NCBI RefSeq assembly: GCF_004297105.1 | Contig: NZ_SCVE01000006.1 | Location: forward strand, 62,001 to 126,000 | Direction: 5' to 3' | From: Herbiconiux sp. | Lineage (GTDB): Bacteria > Actinomycetota > Actinomycetes > Actinomycetales > Microbacteriaceae | DNA length: 64,000 nucleotides | Part shown: positions 8,147-19,074 of the stretch, one piece after another | How positions within the stretch are numbered: the first letter of the stretch is position 1 | Layout of the letters: the number at the start of each line of letters is the position of its first letter | Translations under genes and position numbers: made by a program | Notes under the pieces: generated by a model | What the model saw: only the letters and a program-made list of their open reading frames with translations | What the model was told of the DNA's origin: nothing | Database searches by the model: none

Positions 8147-9040
8147 ATGCCCGAACACCCCACCCACGAGGTCGAGTTCGCCCGCGCCGTCAACGCGTGG
8201 TTCGCGGTGCACGCGCGGGATCTTCCGTGGCGCCGGCCCGGGTTCCCCGCCTGGGGCACGCTCGTGAGCGAGTTCATGTTGCAGCAGACGCCGGTGGTGC
8301 GGGTCATCCCGAGGCTCGAGGAATGGCTCATCCGCTGGCCGGAGCCGGCCGATCTCGCCTGTGAGCCCGCCGGCGAGGCCGTGCGCGCCTGGCAGTCGCT
8401 CGGCTATCCGCGCCGGGCCCTCAACCTGCACGCGTGCGCCGTGGCCATCACCGAGCGCCACGGCGGCGCCGTTCCGAACGATGTCGAGGCTCTGCTCGCG
8501 CTCCCCGGGGTCGGCGACTACACCGCACGAGCCGTGGCCGTCTTCGCCTTCGGAGCCCGCCACCCGGTGGTCGACACGAACATCCGCCGTGTGATCGCCC
8601 GGGCCATCGACGGCCTCCCGGATGCGCCCTCCCCCAACGCCAAGCGCGACCTCCCCGCCATGACGGCACTCCTCCCGGAGGACGACGCCGACGCCGCCCG
8701 CTTCAACGCCGGCATGATGGAACTCGGCGCGCTCATCTGCACCGCGAAGTCCCCGAAGTGCGACCTCTGTCCGGTCGCAACGCAGTGTGCCTGGCGCGCA
8801 GAAGGCTACCCCGAAACCGAAGTCGCCCGCCGCCCCACGCAGAAGAAGTACGAGGGTTCAGACCGCCAGGCCAGGGGCGCGTTGCTGCGCGTGTTGCGCG
8901 CCACGCCCCATCCAGTCCAGGCGGCGAAGCTCGCCGAAGCGCTCCCCGACGACGCGGCCCGCTACGGACGAGCACTGGAGGGCCTCCTCAAGGACGGCCT
9001 GATAGTCGCCACCGACGACGACACCTTCGCCCTCCCCTAG
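8147..9040 (+). CDS. mutY: A/G-specific adenine DNA glycosylase
   Basis: Removes adenine opposite 8-oxoguanine in base-excision repair. The 297-residue protein has the catalytic Glu42 in SEFMLQQT, the helix-hairpin-helix LPGVGDYTA (119-127), the catalytic Asp143 in VVDTN, and a complete [4Fe-4S] site C198-x6-C205-x2-C208-x5-C214. The region after the cluster is short, so the C-terminal NUDIX-like 8-oxoG recognition domain of E. coli MutY is reduced or missing, as in many actinobacterial forms. It converges on rbfA across palindromic element 1. Confidence 0.95.
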   Translation: MPEHPTHEVEFARAVNAWFAVHARDLPWRRPGFPAWGTLVSEFMLQQTPVVRVIPRLEEWLIRWPEPADLACEPAGEAVRAWQSLGYPRRALNLHACAVAITERHGGAVPNDVEALLALPGVGDYTARAVAVFAFGARHPVVDTNIRRVIARAIDGLPDAPSPNAKRDLPAMTALLPEDDADAARFNAGMMELGALICTAKSPKCDLCPVATQCAWRAEGYPETEVARRPTQKKYEGSDRQARGALLRVLRATPHPVQAAKLAEALPDDAARYGRALEGLLKDGLIVATDDDTFALP

Positions 9041-9050
9041 CCACAACGCA

Positions 9051-9141
9051 GACGTGGAAGAGGGGCGGTTGTGTGTCCTGGCCGCCTTTGAGCTCCGCTC
9101 AACCCTTGGGCCAGGGCGCACAACCGCCCCTCATCCACGTC
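9051..9141. repeat. 91-base palindromic element, copy 1
   Basis: Two 33-base arms (9051-9083 and 9109-9141) are inverted copies with three mismatches and enclose a 25-base core (9084-9108). The core contains a small inner hairpin, TTGAGC-tcc-GCTCAA. It fills the gap between convergent mutY and rbfA and could stop transcription from both sides, though no T-run follows. Copy 2 at 9631-9721 has the same 33-25-33 geometry and core, but different outer arms. Confidence 0.8.
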
Positions 9142-9148
9142 GTCAGCC

Positions 9149-9592
9149 TCAGTCTTCGTCATCCTCCGAGATGACCCGAGGCTTCACGTAAGGATCAGCT
9201 TCACCCGCATACGACGCGGTGCGAGCCTGGCTCTCCACGGCCTCATCCCGCGCACGGGCCTCGGCCAGAAGCCCTTCGAGCATCTTGGCGTTCTCAGGCA
9301 GAGCATCGGCGATGAACTCCAGCGATGGCGTGAGCCGAGCGGTGATGTTCTTCCCCACCTCGCTCCGCAGCATGCCGGTGGCCGACTTGAGCGCCGCGGC
9401 CGAATCGGCGCGTTCCTGCTCGTCGCCGTACACGGTGTAGAAGATCGACGCGTGCTGCAGGTCTCCTGTCACACGAACATCCGTGATCGTCACGAAGCCG
9501 AGGCGGGGGTCTTTCAACCCACGCTCGAGCGTCTTGGCCACGATCACCTTGATACGGTCCGCCATCTTGGCAGCCCGAGCCGGATCAGCCAT
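9149..9592 (-). CDS. rbfA: Ribosome-binding factor A
   Basis: A 147-residue small-subunit maturation factor with a single KH-like domain, needed for late 16S rRNA 5' end processing. The conserved DPRLGFVTITDVRVT segment lies near residues 28-42 and the C-terminus is an acidic tail (SEDDED), as in other actinobacteria. It follows infB as in the usual nusA-infB-rbfA order, but copy 2 of a 91-base palindrome separates the two genes. GGGAGA lies about 8 bases before the ATG. Confidence 0.93.
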   Translation of the reverse strand: MADPARAAKMADRIKVIVAKTLERGLKDPRLGFVTITDVRVTGDLQHASIFYTVYGDEQERADSAAALKSATGMLRSEVGKNITARLTPSLEFIADALPENAKMLEGLLAEARARDEAVESQARTASYAGEADPYVKPRVISEDDED

Positions 9593-9630
9593 TATCTATC
9601 TCCCTTTACTTGCCACGAGTGTAAACCGGA

Positions 9631-9721
9631 GGGGCCCGGTGGGTCTCGGTTCTCGTCTGTCGCGCCTTTGGGCGGAGCCCAATCCTAAGCGTCTGGCGAG
9701 AACCGAGACCCACCGGGCCCC
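9631..9721. repeat. 91-base palindromic element, copy 2
   Basis: Arms at 9631-9663 and 9689-9721 pair perfectly over the outer 25 bases, and three mismatches lie near the core. The 25-base core (9664-9688) has GCCTTTGGGC and GCCCAATCCT and forms an inner TTGGGC-gga-GCCCAA hairpin. It sits between infB and rbfA on their transcript and would form a strong stem-loop in that mRNA, perhaps a processing or attenuation point. Confidence 0.8.
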
Positions 9722-9731
9722 GAACCACGAG

Positions 9732-12560
9732 CTACACCCGCGGCTTCTCCTTCATCTCGATGGTCTCGATCTCATCGCCGATCTGGATGTCGTTGAACTT
9801 GCCGAGACCGATACCGGCCTCGAAGTCCGTGCGAACCTCGGTGACGTCGTCTTTGAAGCGACGCAGCGACTCGATGGCCAGGTTGTCGCCCACGACGACA
9901 CCCTCGCGGATGACGCGTGCCTTGGCGTTTCGCGTGATCGTTCCCGACCGCACGATGACACCCGCGATGTTTCCGAACTTGGAGGAACGGAAGATCTCGC
10001 GGATCTCGGCCACACCCGACTGCACCTCTTCGAACTCGGGCTTGAGCATGCCCTTGAGCGACGACTCGATGTCGTCGAGCGCGTTGTAGATGACCGAGTA
10101 GAAGCGGATGTCCACACCTTCTCGGGCAGCACGCTCGCGCGCCTTCGTGTCGGGCCGCACGTTGAACCCGATGATGATCGCGTTGTCGACCGTTGCCAGG
10201 TTGACGTCGGACTCGGTGACGGCACCCACACCGCGGTGGATGATGCGCAGCTGAACGCTGTCGTCGACCTCGATCTTGAGCAGCGACTCCTCGAGTGCCT
10301 CGACGGCACCGGAGACGTCACCCTTGATGATGAGGTTGAGGGCTTCGACCTTGCCTTCTTCGAGGGCACGGGTGAAGTCTTCGAGCGAGATGCGCTTGCG
10401 AGCCTTGGCCAGCGAGGCGTTACGCTCGGCGGCTTCACGCTTCTCGGCGATCTGACGAGCGGTGCGGTCTTCCTCGGTGACGAGGAAGGTGTCACCGGCG
10501 CGGGGCACGGTCGAGAGACCCTGCACCTGAACCGGCCGCGACGGGGTGGCCTCGGTGACGGTGTCGCCGTTCTCGTCGACCATGGCACGAACACGCCCGT
10601 AAGCGGTTCCGGCCACGATCGCGTCGCCGACGCGGAGCGTACCCGACTGGATGAGCACGGTGGCAACAGCACCGCGCCCCTTGTCGAGCTTCGCCTCGAT
10701 GGCCACACCACGTGCATCCTTGTTCGGGTTCGCGCGCAGGTCGAGACCGGCGTCGGCCGTGAGGAGCACTGCGTCGAGCAGGTCCTGGATGCCGATGTCG
10801 TTGCGAGCCGACACGTCGACGAACATGACGTCTCCGCCGTATTCCTCGGCCACGAGGTTGTACTCGGTGAGCTGCTGGCGCACCTTGGCCGGGTTGGCAT
10901 CGGGCTTGTCGATCTTGTTGACCGCGACCACGATCGGCACATTGGCCGCCTGGGCGTGGTTCAAGGCCTCGATCGTCTGCGGCATGATGCCGTCGTCGGC
11001 CGCCACCACGAGGATGGCGATGTCGGTCACCTGAGCACCACGTGCACGCATGGCGGTGAACGCCTCGTGACCCGGGGTGTCGATGAAGGTGATCGGACGC
11101 TCGCGGCCCTCGTGCTCGGTGACCACCTGGTAGGCACCGATGTGCTGGGTGATGCCACCCGCTTCGCCCTCGATGACGTTGGCGTTGCGGATCGCGTCGA
11201 GCAGGCGGGTCTTACCGTGGTCGACGTGACCCATGACGGTGACGACCGGGGGACGGATCTCCAGGTCTTCGTCGGTCTCGTCTTCCAGCTCCTGGTCGAG
11301 GTCGATGTCGAAGCCCTCGAGCAGCTCGCGGTCTTCCTCTTCCGGGGAGACGACCATGATCTTGTAGCCGAGCTCTTCGCCGAGCACCTGGAAGGTGGCC
11401 TCGTCGAGCGACTCCGTGGCGGTCGCCATCTCACCGAGGTGGAACAGCACCGTCACGAGGTTTCCGGGGCTCGCGTCGATCTTGTCGGCGAAGTCGGTGA
11501 TGGATGCGCCGCGGCGCAGCCGCACGATGGTGGTGCCGTCGCCACGGGGTACGCTCACGCCACCCAGCGACGGGGCCTCGCGTAGCTCGAACTCAGCCCT
11601 CTTCGTGCGCTTCGACTTGCGGGCCTTGCTCTTGCCGCCACCGCGACCGAACGCACCGGCGGTTCCACCGCCGGGGCCACGGCCACGACCGCCCGCACCG
11701 GGGCGCGGAGCGAATCCACCGCCGGGTGCTCCACCCGGACGGTAACCGGGCGTGCCGGGAGCGGGGCGTGCGCCGCCGCCCTGGGCCGCGCCCGGACGGA
11801 AGCCGCCTGCGCCACCCGCGCCACCCGGGCGGAAACCGCCGGGGCCGCCGGGGCGAGGAGCACCAGGACGGGGAGCGCCGGGACGAGGGGCCCCGGGTCG
11901 CGGGGCACCAGGGCGCGGGATGCCGGTGTTGCCACCGGTTCCTGCACCGCCTCCGGCGCCACCGCGCTGCATGCCCTGCTGGCTCGCGAACGGGTTGTTA
12001 CCCGGACGGGGAGCGCCGGGGCGCTGCATGCCCTGCTGGCTCGCGAACGGGTTGTTGCCGGGGCGCGGGATGCCGGGACGCGGTCCGCCGGGGCGGGGTG
12101 CTGCGTCGGATGCCGCATCCGAAGCCGGGGCGGGAGTCGATGCGGAAGGCGCGGCCGGAGCAGCGGTCTCCGCAGCAGCCGGGGCAGCGCTCGGCGCCGC
12201 CGTGGCTGCCGGAGCCGGAGCAGGTGCGCTCGGCGCCGCAGGCGCCTCGGCCGCGGGAGCCGGCGTCGCCTCGGCGGGTGCCGGAGCGGCTGCGGGCTTG
12301 GGCGCGGCCGGACGCACGCCAGGGCGCGGACCGTTGCTCTTGGTGGCACCGGTCGGTGCGGGGGAAGCCGGAGCGGCGCCGCCGGTCGCGGCGGCACCCG
12401 CCTTGATCAGGGCTTCCTTCAGCCGACGAGCCACCGGGGGTTCGATGCTCGACGAGGGGCCCTTGACGAACTGGCCCATCTCTTTGAGGGTCGCCAGGGC
12501 GACCTTGCTGTCGACGCCGAGTTCGGCGGCGACTTCATGTACACGTGGTTTTGCAGCCAC
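9732..12560 (-). CDS. infB: Translation initiation factor IF-2
   Basis: A GTPase of 942 residues that brings initiator tRNA to the 30S subunit. The N-terminal IF2-N module is followed by a long Ala/Pro stretch and an Arg/Pro/Gly-rich stretch (about residues 80-320). The G domain has [14 protein letters not shown] and NKID, and domains II-IV follow. The N-terminal region contains a 57-base tandem duplication at 11964-12077. The GTG at 12560 has AGGAG 5 bases upstream, and that ribosome site is partly inside a hairpin (12567-12593). It follows ylxR in the nusA operon. Confidence 0.97.
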   Translation of the reverse strand: MAAKPRVHEVAAELGVDSKVALATLKEMGQFVKGPSSSIEPPVARRLKEALIKAGAAATGGAAPASPAPTGATKSNGPRPGVRPAAPKPAAAPAPAEATPAPAAEAPAAPSAPAPAPAATAAPSAAPAAAETAAPAAPSASTPAPASDAASDAAPRPGGPRPGIPRPGNNPFASQQGMQRPGAPRPGNNPFASQQGMQRGGAGGGAGTGGNTGIPRPGAPRPGAPRPGAPRPGAPRPGGPGGFRPGGAGGAGGFRPGAAQGGGARPAPGTPGYRPGGAPGGGFAPRPGAGGRGRGPGGGTAGAFGRGGGKSKARKSKRTKRAEFELREAPSLGGVSVPRGDGTTIVRLRRGASITDFADKIDASPGNLVTVLFHLGEMATATESLDEATFQVLGEELGYKIMVVSPEEEDRELLEGFDIDLDQELEDETDEDLEIRPPVVTVMGHVDHGKTRLLDAIRNANVIEGEAGGITQHIGAYQVVTEHEGRERPITFIDTPGHEAFTAMRARGAQVTDIAILVVAADDGIMPQTIEALNHAQAANVPIVVAVNKIDKPDANPAKVRQQLTEYNLVAEEYGGDVMFVDVSARNDIGIQDLLDAVLLTADAGLDLRANPNKDARGVAIEAKLDKGRGAVATVLIQSGTLRVGDAIVAGTAYGRVRAMVDENGDTVTEATPSRPVQVQGLSTVPRAGDTFLVTEEDRTARQIAEKREAAERNASLAKARKRISLEDFTRALEEGKVEALNLIIKGDVSGAVEALEESLLKIEVDDSVQLRIIHRGVGAVTESDVNLATVDNAIIIGFNVRPDTKARERAAREGVDIRFYSVIYNALDDIESSLKGMLKPEFEEVQSGVAEIREIFRSSKFGNIAGVIVRSGTITRNAKARVIREGVVVGDNLAIESLRRFKDDVTEVRTDFEAGIGLGKFNDIQIGDEIETIEMKEKPRV
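11964..12077. repeat. 57-base tandem duplication within infB
   Basis: Two nearly identical 57-base units (11964-12020, 12021-12077) encode two copies of a 19-residue segment containing [11 protein letters not shown] and RPGAPRPG. The period is a multiple of three, so the frame is kept. It lies in the disordered N-terminal region of IF-2. Confidence 0.8.
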
Positions 12561-12566
12561 AATTCT

Positions 12567-12593
12567 CCTGTCTGGGGCCTACCCCAGGACAGG
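12567..12593 (-). promoter_or_regulatory. Hairpin overlapping the infB ribosome-binding site
   Basis: On the minus strand CCTGTC-c-TGGGG, loop TAGG, CCCCA-GACAGG forms an 11-pair stem with one bulge. The 3' arm ends in CAGG, the first part of the infB Shine-Dalgarno CAGGAG. The stem could mask the site and set infB translation, or act as a weak terminator after ylxR. Confidence 0.6.
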
Positions 12594-12646
12594 GCAGGCC
12601 GTTATAAACGGACGGGTCTCATTTCGAGCCGCTCATCAGTTGTCAC

Positions 12647-12919
12647 TCATGGGTTCACGGTGCCGTTCAGCCTGTTCTCTAATGTCGTCGTGTCGAGGGT
12701 TCCCTCAGCACGGAGCGCACGCCCGAATGCTCGCCGCGTGACCGCGGTGTGAAAGCACTCGAGTGAGGGATGCAACCATGCGCCACGCCCGGGAAGAGTG
12801 GCCGTCTCGTCGACGACCAGAACTTGTCCCTGAGGAACTATATTCCTGGAAACGACTCTCAGTAACGAGGATCGTGTGGCGCGCGCACGACATCCGACGC
12901 ACGTTCTAACGGGTTCCAT
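12647..12919 (-). CDS. ylxR: YlxR/RnpM-family RNA-binding protein (DUF448)
   Basis: A 90-residue basic protein of the YlxR family. It starts with the family signature RTCVGCR and has the GRGAWLH motif near residue 44-50. Members lie between nusA and infB in many bacteria; in Firmicutes the protein binds RNase P RNA. GGAG is 5 bases before the ATG. The gene body is locally less GC-rich than its neighbours. Confidence 0.9.
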   Translation of the reverse strand: MEPVRTCVGCRARATRSSLLRVVSRNIVPQGQVLVVDETATLPGRGAWLHPSLECFHTAVTRRAFGRALRAEGTLDTTTLENRLNGTVNP

Positions 12920-12972
12920 GCTACTCCATATTCCCGGGCGGGCGATGGACGCGCGCTCGGGGACGGCCCGGA

Positions 12973-13971
12973 TCAGTCGTCTTCGAGGATCGAATCCGGC
13001 TGGATGTCGATCTTGGCGCCGGTCAGCTTCGCCGCAAGACGGGCGTTCTGCCCTTCTTTGCCGATGGCGAGCGAAAGCTGGTAGTCGGGTACGAGGGCGC
13101 GCACGGCCTTCAGCGCGGGATCGATCACGAAGGCGCTCGACACCTTGGCCGGCGAGAGCGCATTCGCCACGAACGTCGGCAGGTCTTCGGAGTAGTCGAC
13201 GATGTCGATCTTCTCGTTGCCGAGTTCGGAGGTGACGGCGCGCACGCGCTGCCCCAGCTCTCCGATGCAGGCTCCCTTGGCGTTCACGCCGGGCTCGGTG
13301 GCACGCACCGCGATCTTGGTGCGGTGGCCGGCCTCGCGGGCGAGCGAGACGATCTCGACGACACCGGACGCGATCTCCGGCACTTCGAGGGCGAAGAGCT
13401 TGCGCACGAGCGAGGGATGCGTGCGCGACACTGTGATCTGCGGACCCTTGGTGCCCTTGGCCACACTCGTGACGTACACGCGGATGCGCGATCCGTGAGC
13501 GTATTCCTCGCCGGGAACCTGCTCCTCCGGAGGCATGATCGCCTCGATCGTGCCCAGGTCGACGTGGATCATCTTGGGATTCGGGCCCTGCTGGATGACG
13601 CCGGCGACGATGTCGCCCTCGCGCCCCTTGAATTCGCCGAGAACCTTGTCGTCGCCGATGTCGCGGAGGCGCTGGTTGATGACCTGCTTCGCGGCGAAGG
13701 CGGCGATGCGCCCGAAGTCGCTCGGATTCTCCTCGGCCTCGCCGATCAACACGTCGTCTTCGTCGTACTCCGGCACGAAGATGCCGATGTGCCCCGTCTT
13801 GCGGTCGAGGTGCACGCGCGCCGCGGGGGTGCCGTCTTCGGCGGTTGCCGGACGGTCGGTGTGCTTCAGGAAAGCCGTCAGGATGGCCTGCTCGATGATG
13901 CCCACGAGTTCCTCGAAGGGAATCTCTCGTTCACGCTCCAAGAGGCGTAAGACGCTGAGGTCGATGTCCAC
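12973..13971 (-). CDS. nusA: Transcription termination/antitermination factor NusA
   Basis: A 332-residue RNA-polymerase-binding protein with the N-terminal NusA domain, an S1 domain and two KH domains, and without the C-terminal acidic repeats of E. coli NusA, as is usual in actinobacteria. The GTG at 13971 has a perfect AGGAGG six bases upstream. It lies 59 bases after proS; rimP, which commonly precedes nusA, is absent here. A basic/acidic tail ends in EDD. Confidence 0.95.
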   Translation of the reverse strand: MDIDLSVLRLLEREREIPFEELVGIIEQAILTAFLKHTDRPATAEDGTPAARVHLDRKTGHIGIFVPEYDEDDVLIGEAEENPSDFGRIAAFAAKQVINQRLRDIGDDKVLGEFKGREGDIVAGVIQQGPNPKMIHVDLGTIEAIMPPEEQVPGEEYAHGSRIRVYVTSVAKGTKGPQITVSRTHPSLVRKLFALEVPEIASGVVEIVSLAREAGHRTKIAVRATEPGVNAKGACIGELGQRVRAVTSELGNEKIDIVDYSEDLPTFVANALSPAKVSSAFVIDPALKAVRALVPDYQLSLAIGKEGQNARLAAKLTGAKIDIQPDSILEDD

Positions 13972-14030
13972 TTCCGGCCTCCTCTGTTCAGATCTACGAT
14001 GCCGAGAACTCCGGCAGTCAAACGAAAAGA

Positions 14031-15797
14031 CTACCCGAAGCTGGCGGCGACGGCATCCAGAGCGACCTGCGTTCGCTCTCCGCTTCTGCGATCCCACAGT
14101 TCCACGACGCCGTCGGCGACCCCGCGGCCCACGATCACGATGCGCGGGATGCCGATGAGCTCGGCGTCACCGAACTTCACGCCGGGCGACACCTTGGGCC
14201 GATCGTCGAAGAGCACGTCGATTCCCGCGGCCTCGAGGTCGGACACCACGGCTTCGGCGGCCTGATAGATCGCGGGGTCTTTGCCCGTGGCGATCACGTG
14301 CACGTCGAACGGGGCCACCGAGGGGGGCCAGATGAGCCCCTTCTCGTCGTTGTTGAGCTCGGCGATGATGGCGAGGATGCGCGTGACGCCGATGCCGTAG
14401 GAGCCCATCGTGACGGTGACGAGCTTGCCGTTCTCGTCGAGCACCTTGAGACCGAGCGCCTCGGCGTACTTGCGGCCGAGCTGGAAGACGTGGCCGATCT
14501 CCATGCCACGCGCCAGTTCGACGGGCCCCGAGCCATCCGGAGCAGGATCGCCGGCGCGCACGTCGGCCACCTCCACCACTCCGTCTGCCATGAAATCGCG
14601 ACCGGCCACGAGACCGAACACGTGCTTGCCGTGCACGTTCGCGCCGGTGATCCACTCCGTGCCGTCGGACACCCGGGGGTCGAGCAGGTACCGGATGCCG
14701 GTGCGGGACTCGTCGCCGAGCACCGCGCCCTCGGGCGACCACGGGCCGATGTAGCCCTTGACGAGCCCGGGGTGCTTCGCGAAGTCGGCTTCGGTGGCGG
14801 GCTCCACCTCGATGGCGGGGGCGAACGCCACCTCGGCGCGCTTGCCGTCGACCTCACGGTCGCCGGGCAGGCCCACCACCACGATCTCGCGCGAACCGTC
14901 GAGCTGCGTGAGGGCGAGCACGACGTTCTTGAGCGTGTCGGCAGCCGTCCAGTCGCGGCCGTCGGGCCGGGGGTGATCGGCGTTCGCCGCGTCGACGAGT
15001 GTCTGGATGGTGGGTGTCTCGGGGGTGTCGAACACCTCTGCCGCGGGCAGCCCGTCGAACGGCACGGCTGCAGGCGCGACGGTGGTGAACGCCTCGACGT
15101 TGGCCGCGTAGCCGCCGGCCGAGCGCACGAAGGTGTCTTCACCGACGGGCGTGGGATGCAGGAACTCCTCGCTCTTGGAGCCGCCCATGGCGCCCGCATC
15201 CGCCTTCACGATCACGTACTCGAGACCGAGGCGGGTGAAGATGCGTTCGTAGGCGTCGCGCTGCGACTGGTAGGAGGCGTCGAGCCCCGCATCCGTGTAG
15301 TCGAAGGAGTACGCGTCTTTCATGGTGAACTCGCGGCCGCGCAGGAGGCCGGCGCGGGGACGAGCCTCGTCGCGGTATTTGTCCTGGATCTGGTAGATCG
15401 ACAGCGGGAGGTCTTTGTAGCTGTTGTAGAGGTCTTTCACGAGCAGCGTGAACACCTCTTCGTGCGTCGGAGCGAGCACGTAGCCGGCGTCTTTGCGGTC
15501 GTTGAGCCGGAACATGCCGGGGCCGTACTCGGTGTAGCGACCGCTCACCTCGTAGGGCTCCTTGGGCAGCAGGGCGGGGAAGTGCACCTCGAAGGCACCC
15601 GCGTTCGCCATCTCCTCGCGGATGACGGCCTCGATCTTCGCCTTCACCCGCAGGCCGAGCGGCAGCCAGGCGAAGATGCCGGGCGCCTGGCGCCGGATGT
15701 AGCCCGCGCGCACGAGCAGCACGTGGCTGGCGACCTCGGCGTCGGAGGGGTCTTCGCGGAGGGTTCGGAGAAAGTACGTGGTCAAGCGAGTAGGCAC
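14031..15797 (-). CDS. proS: Prolyl-tRNA synthetase, bacterial type with editing domain
   Basis: A 588-residue class II synthetase that charges tRNA-Pro. Motif 2 is near [16 protein letters not shown], and the large inserted region (about 225-385) is the INS editing domain that clears alanyl-tRNA-Pro. The GTG start at 15797 is preceded by TAAACT with a 6-base gap, so the message is probably leaderless. It is upstream of nusA on the same strand, as in other actinobacteria. Confidence 0.96.
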   Translation of the reverse strand: MPTRLTTYFLRTLREDPSDAEVASHVLLVRAGYIRRQAPGIFAWLPLGLRVKAKIEAVIREEMANAGAFEVHFPALLPKEPYEVSGRYTEYGPGMFRLNDRKDAGYVLAPTHEEVFTLLVKDLYNSYKDLPLSIYQIQDKYRDEARPRAGLLRGREFTMKDAYSFDYTDAGLDASYQSQRDAYERIFTRLGLEYVIVKADAGAMGGSKSEEFLHPTPVGEDTFVRSAGGYAANVEAFTTVAPAAVPFDGLPAAEVFDTPETPTIQTLVDAANADHPRPDGRDWTAADTLKNVVLALTQLDGSREIVVVGLPGDREVDGKRAEVAFAPAIEVEPATEADFAKHPGLVKGYIGPWSPEGAVLGDESRTGIRYLLDPRVSDGTEWITGANVHGKHVFGLVAGRDFMADGVVEVADVRAGDPAPDGSGPVELARGMEIGHVFQLGRKYAEALGLKVLDENGKLVTVTMGSYGIGVTRILAIIAELNNDEKGLIWPPSVAPFDVHVIATGKDPAIYQAAEAVVSDLEAAGIDVLFDDRPKVSPGVKFGDAELIGIPRIVIVGRGVADGVVELWDRRSGERTQVALDAVAASFG

Positions 15798-15803
15798 GCA
15801 TCG

Positions 15804-15809
15804 AGTTTA
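15804..15809 (-). promoter_or_regulatory. Leaderless -10 hexamer of proS
   Basis: TAAACT ends 6 bases before the GTG start of proS, leaving no room for a ribosome-binding site. The -35 region is not obvious. Confidence 0.5.
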
Positions 15810-15946
15810 GTCAGCCCCGGCGATCGTGCCCGACGTTCTCCACAGGCCCGAGACTACTCCTGCACCGACGACGGATGTCGGCACCCCCTCCACAGACCGC
15901 CGCAGGCGCACCACGGTCACCACCGGCCGGCACTAGCGTCGCGATC

Positions 15947-16462
15947 ATGGACACCCTCACACAGCTCCGTGCCGCGTCTCCGTACCTCCAGCGCTGCGTC
16001 ACTCCGATCGGGCGGCTGGAGGTGGCGAGCGATGGGGAGTCGATCACCGCGGTCGCCATCGAGCACCGCGGTGTGCTCCCCCACGACGGTCTCGCGTTCG
16101 ACTCGACGGCGGTGGCAGATGAGGCGGTGGCCCAGCTGCTCGACTACTTCGAGGGCTGGCGCAAGAAGTTCACCGTTCCGGTCGAGCAGCACGGCACGAC
16201 GTTCCAGCGTGCGGTCTGGCATCAACTGGCCGCGGTCCCCTGGGGCAGCAGCACGACGTACGGGGCGATCGCACGAGCCGTGGGGCGTGCCGGATCGGGC
16301 CGCGCGGTCGGCCGCGCCATCGCGCTCAACCCGACTCCTCTGCTCGTCGGCTGCCACCGGGTGCTCTCGGCCACCGGTAACGCCACGGGCTGGAGCTGGG
16401 GCGAAGGCATCCGCACCAAGGCCTGGCTGCTCACCCACGAGGGCATCCCGCACAGCACCTGA
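15947..16462 (+). CDS. ogt: Methylated-DNA-protein cysteine methyltransferase
   Basis: A 171-residue suicide repair protein that takes methyl or alkyl groups from O6-alkylguanine onto Cys136. The helix-turn-helix region (FQRAVWHQLAAVPWGSSTTYG) and the Asn hinge (ALNPTPLLV) are typical. The active site reads GCHRV rather than the usual PCHRV. The ATG at 15947 is chosen to match family length; a longer frame begins at 15875 in low-complexity proline-rich sequence. It diverges from proS and converges on yaaA. Confidence 0.92.
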   Translation: MDTLTQLRAASPYLQRCVTPIGRLEVASDGESITAVAIEHRGVLPHDGLAFDSTAVADEAVAQLLDYFEGWRKKFTVPVEQHGTTFQRAVWHQLAAVPWGSSTTYGAIARAVGRAGSGRAVGRAIALNPTPLLVGCHRVLSATGNATGWSWGEGIRTKAWLLTHEGIPHST

Positions 16463-16484
16463 CCGGGGCCGAACCTGACGCCGC

Positions 16485-17237
16485 TCACACCTCGAGCAGG
16501 AGCTCCCCGTCTGCAGACAGCGACAGGCGGATGCCGGCACCGGCACCCCAGGCGATCAGCGCGTCGACCGTGGCGAAGTCCACCCCGTTCTCCACGAGCG
16601 CGCGCACGAGCTCGCCCTTGCCCTTCTTGTTGAAGTGGTTGAGCGCGCGCATCGCGCCATCCGGGCCCGCTGTCACGACCCGCACGAAGAAACCGTTCGC
16701 CGTCGCGACCGAGGGCACCGGGCCCAGGTGCACGTATGCCTCGGAACGCAGGTCGAGGATCAGCTCCCCCGCGTGCGCGGCGATCTGTTTCGACACCACG
16801 TCCGACCAGGTGGCCTTCACTCCGGGCGCGTCGAGGCGCGAGTCGTGCGACAGACGGTACGCCGGGATCGCGTCGCCCGCACCGAGCAGCCCGAACAGGG
16901 CGGAGTGGATGCGCACGTGTTCGAGCGCGAACGCCCGGGCGGCAGCGGGCAGAGACGGCGCATCCAGAGCTTCGTAGAGCACCCCCGTGTACCGGTCGAT
17001 GGCGGGCATGGTGGGAGCCTTCGTGAGCTGCCGGTTGCGCTCCACCTCGAACGCGAGCTTCGGCCCGAGCTTGAACCGCCGCATCATCTCGTCGGGCGTA
17101 CGCGCGAGAGACGAGACGCGCCGCACGAGGGCACGTCGGGTGGACGTCAGCTTCGGGTACGCGAGCGCGGCGTATTCGAGCGGAGCACCGTCCCCACCCT
17201 CGCGCTTCGTCTCCGAAGGAGGCAACAGGATCAGCAC
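16485..17237 (-). CDS. yaaA: YaaA-family peroxide stress protein
   Basis: A 250-residue UPF0246/YaaA protein. In E. coli this family lowers free iron during hydrogen peroxide stress and binds DNA. The LILLPPSETK N-terminus, DRYTGVLYEAL near residue 80 and NHFNKKGKGELVRAL near the C-terminus are the family marks. The GTG at 17237 has AAAGGAG five bases upstream. It lies just after the ATP synthase terminator, so it should have its own promoter or depend on read-through. Confidence 0.9.
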   Translation of the reverse strand: MLILLPPSETKREGGDGAPLEYAALAYPKLTSTRRALVRRVSSLARTPDEMMRRFKLGPKLAFEVERNRQLTKAPTMPAIDRYTGVLYEALDAPSLPAAARAFALEHVRIHSALFGLLGAGDAIPAYRLSHDSRLDAPGVKATWSDVVSKQIAAHAGELILDLRSEAYVHLGPVPSVATANGFFVRVVTAGPDGAMRALNHFNKKGKGELVRALVENGVDFATVDALIAWGAGAGIRLSLSADGELLLEV

Positions 17238-17263
17238 CCGAACTCCTTTCCGATGGACACGAG

Positions 17264-17311
17264 GCAAAAGAAGAACGCCGCACCCTGCCCCGAGGAGCGG
17301 ATGCGGCGTTC
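17264..17311 (-). terminator. Intrinsic terminator of the ATP synthase operon
   Basis: On the minus strand GAACGCCGCA and TGCGGCGTTC form a perfect 10-pair stem with a 19-base loop, followed by TTCTTTT. It lies 10 bases after the atpC stop codon. Confidence 0.85.
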
Positions 17312-17320
17312 AGAGACTGC

Positions 17321-17587
17321 TTAGGAGATCAGCTCGGCGTCACGGGCCACGATGGTGACGGTGTCGTTCTCAACCGAGAGGAACCCGTCGTCGGCGCGCG
17401 CGATCAGGCGCTCACCGCTCGTGGTGTTCACGCGCACCTCGCCGGCGGCGAGGATCGCGAGCAGGGGCTCGTGACCGGCCAGGATGCCGATCTCACCCTC
17501 GACCGTCTTGGCGACCACCATCGACGCTTCGCCCGCCCAGATCTGGTGATCTGCCGAGACGACGCTGACCGAGAGAGGATTCGCCAT
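17321..17587 (-). CDS. atpC: ATP synthase F1 subunit epsilon
   Basis: The 88-residue epsilon subunit of the central stalk. It has the N-terminal beta-sandwich (GEIGILAGHEPLLA) and lacks the C-terminal helical hairpin that inhibits ATP hydrolysis in E. coli. The ATG at 17587 follows the atpD stop by 2 bases. It is the last gene before the operon terminator. Confidence 0.95.
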   Translation of the reverse strand: MANPLSVSVVSADHQIWAGEASMVVAKTVEGEIGILAGHEPLLAILAAGEVRVNTTSGERLIARADDGFLSVENDTVTIVARDAELIS

Positions 17588-17589
17588 GA

Positions 17590-19074
<1,485 letters not shown>

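Noticed and set aside
9483..11585. 700-codon open frame on the plus strand opposite infB
   Set aside because: High-GC sequence often leaves the complementary frame open. The minus-strand frame is unmistakably IF-2, and the plus product has no recognisable domain and biased His/Asp/Val content.
11840..12077. Possible CRISPR array (regular repeats in infB)
   Set aside because: The repeats are in frame, encode Pro/Arg/Gly segments, and have no unique spacers.
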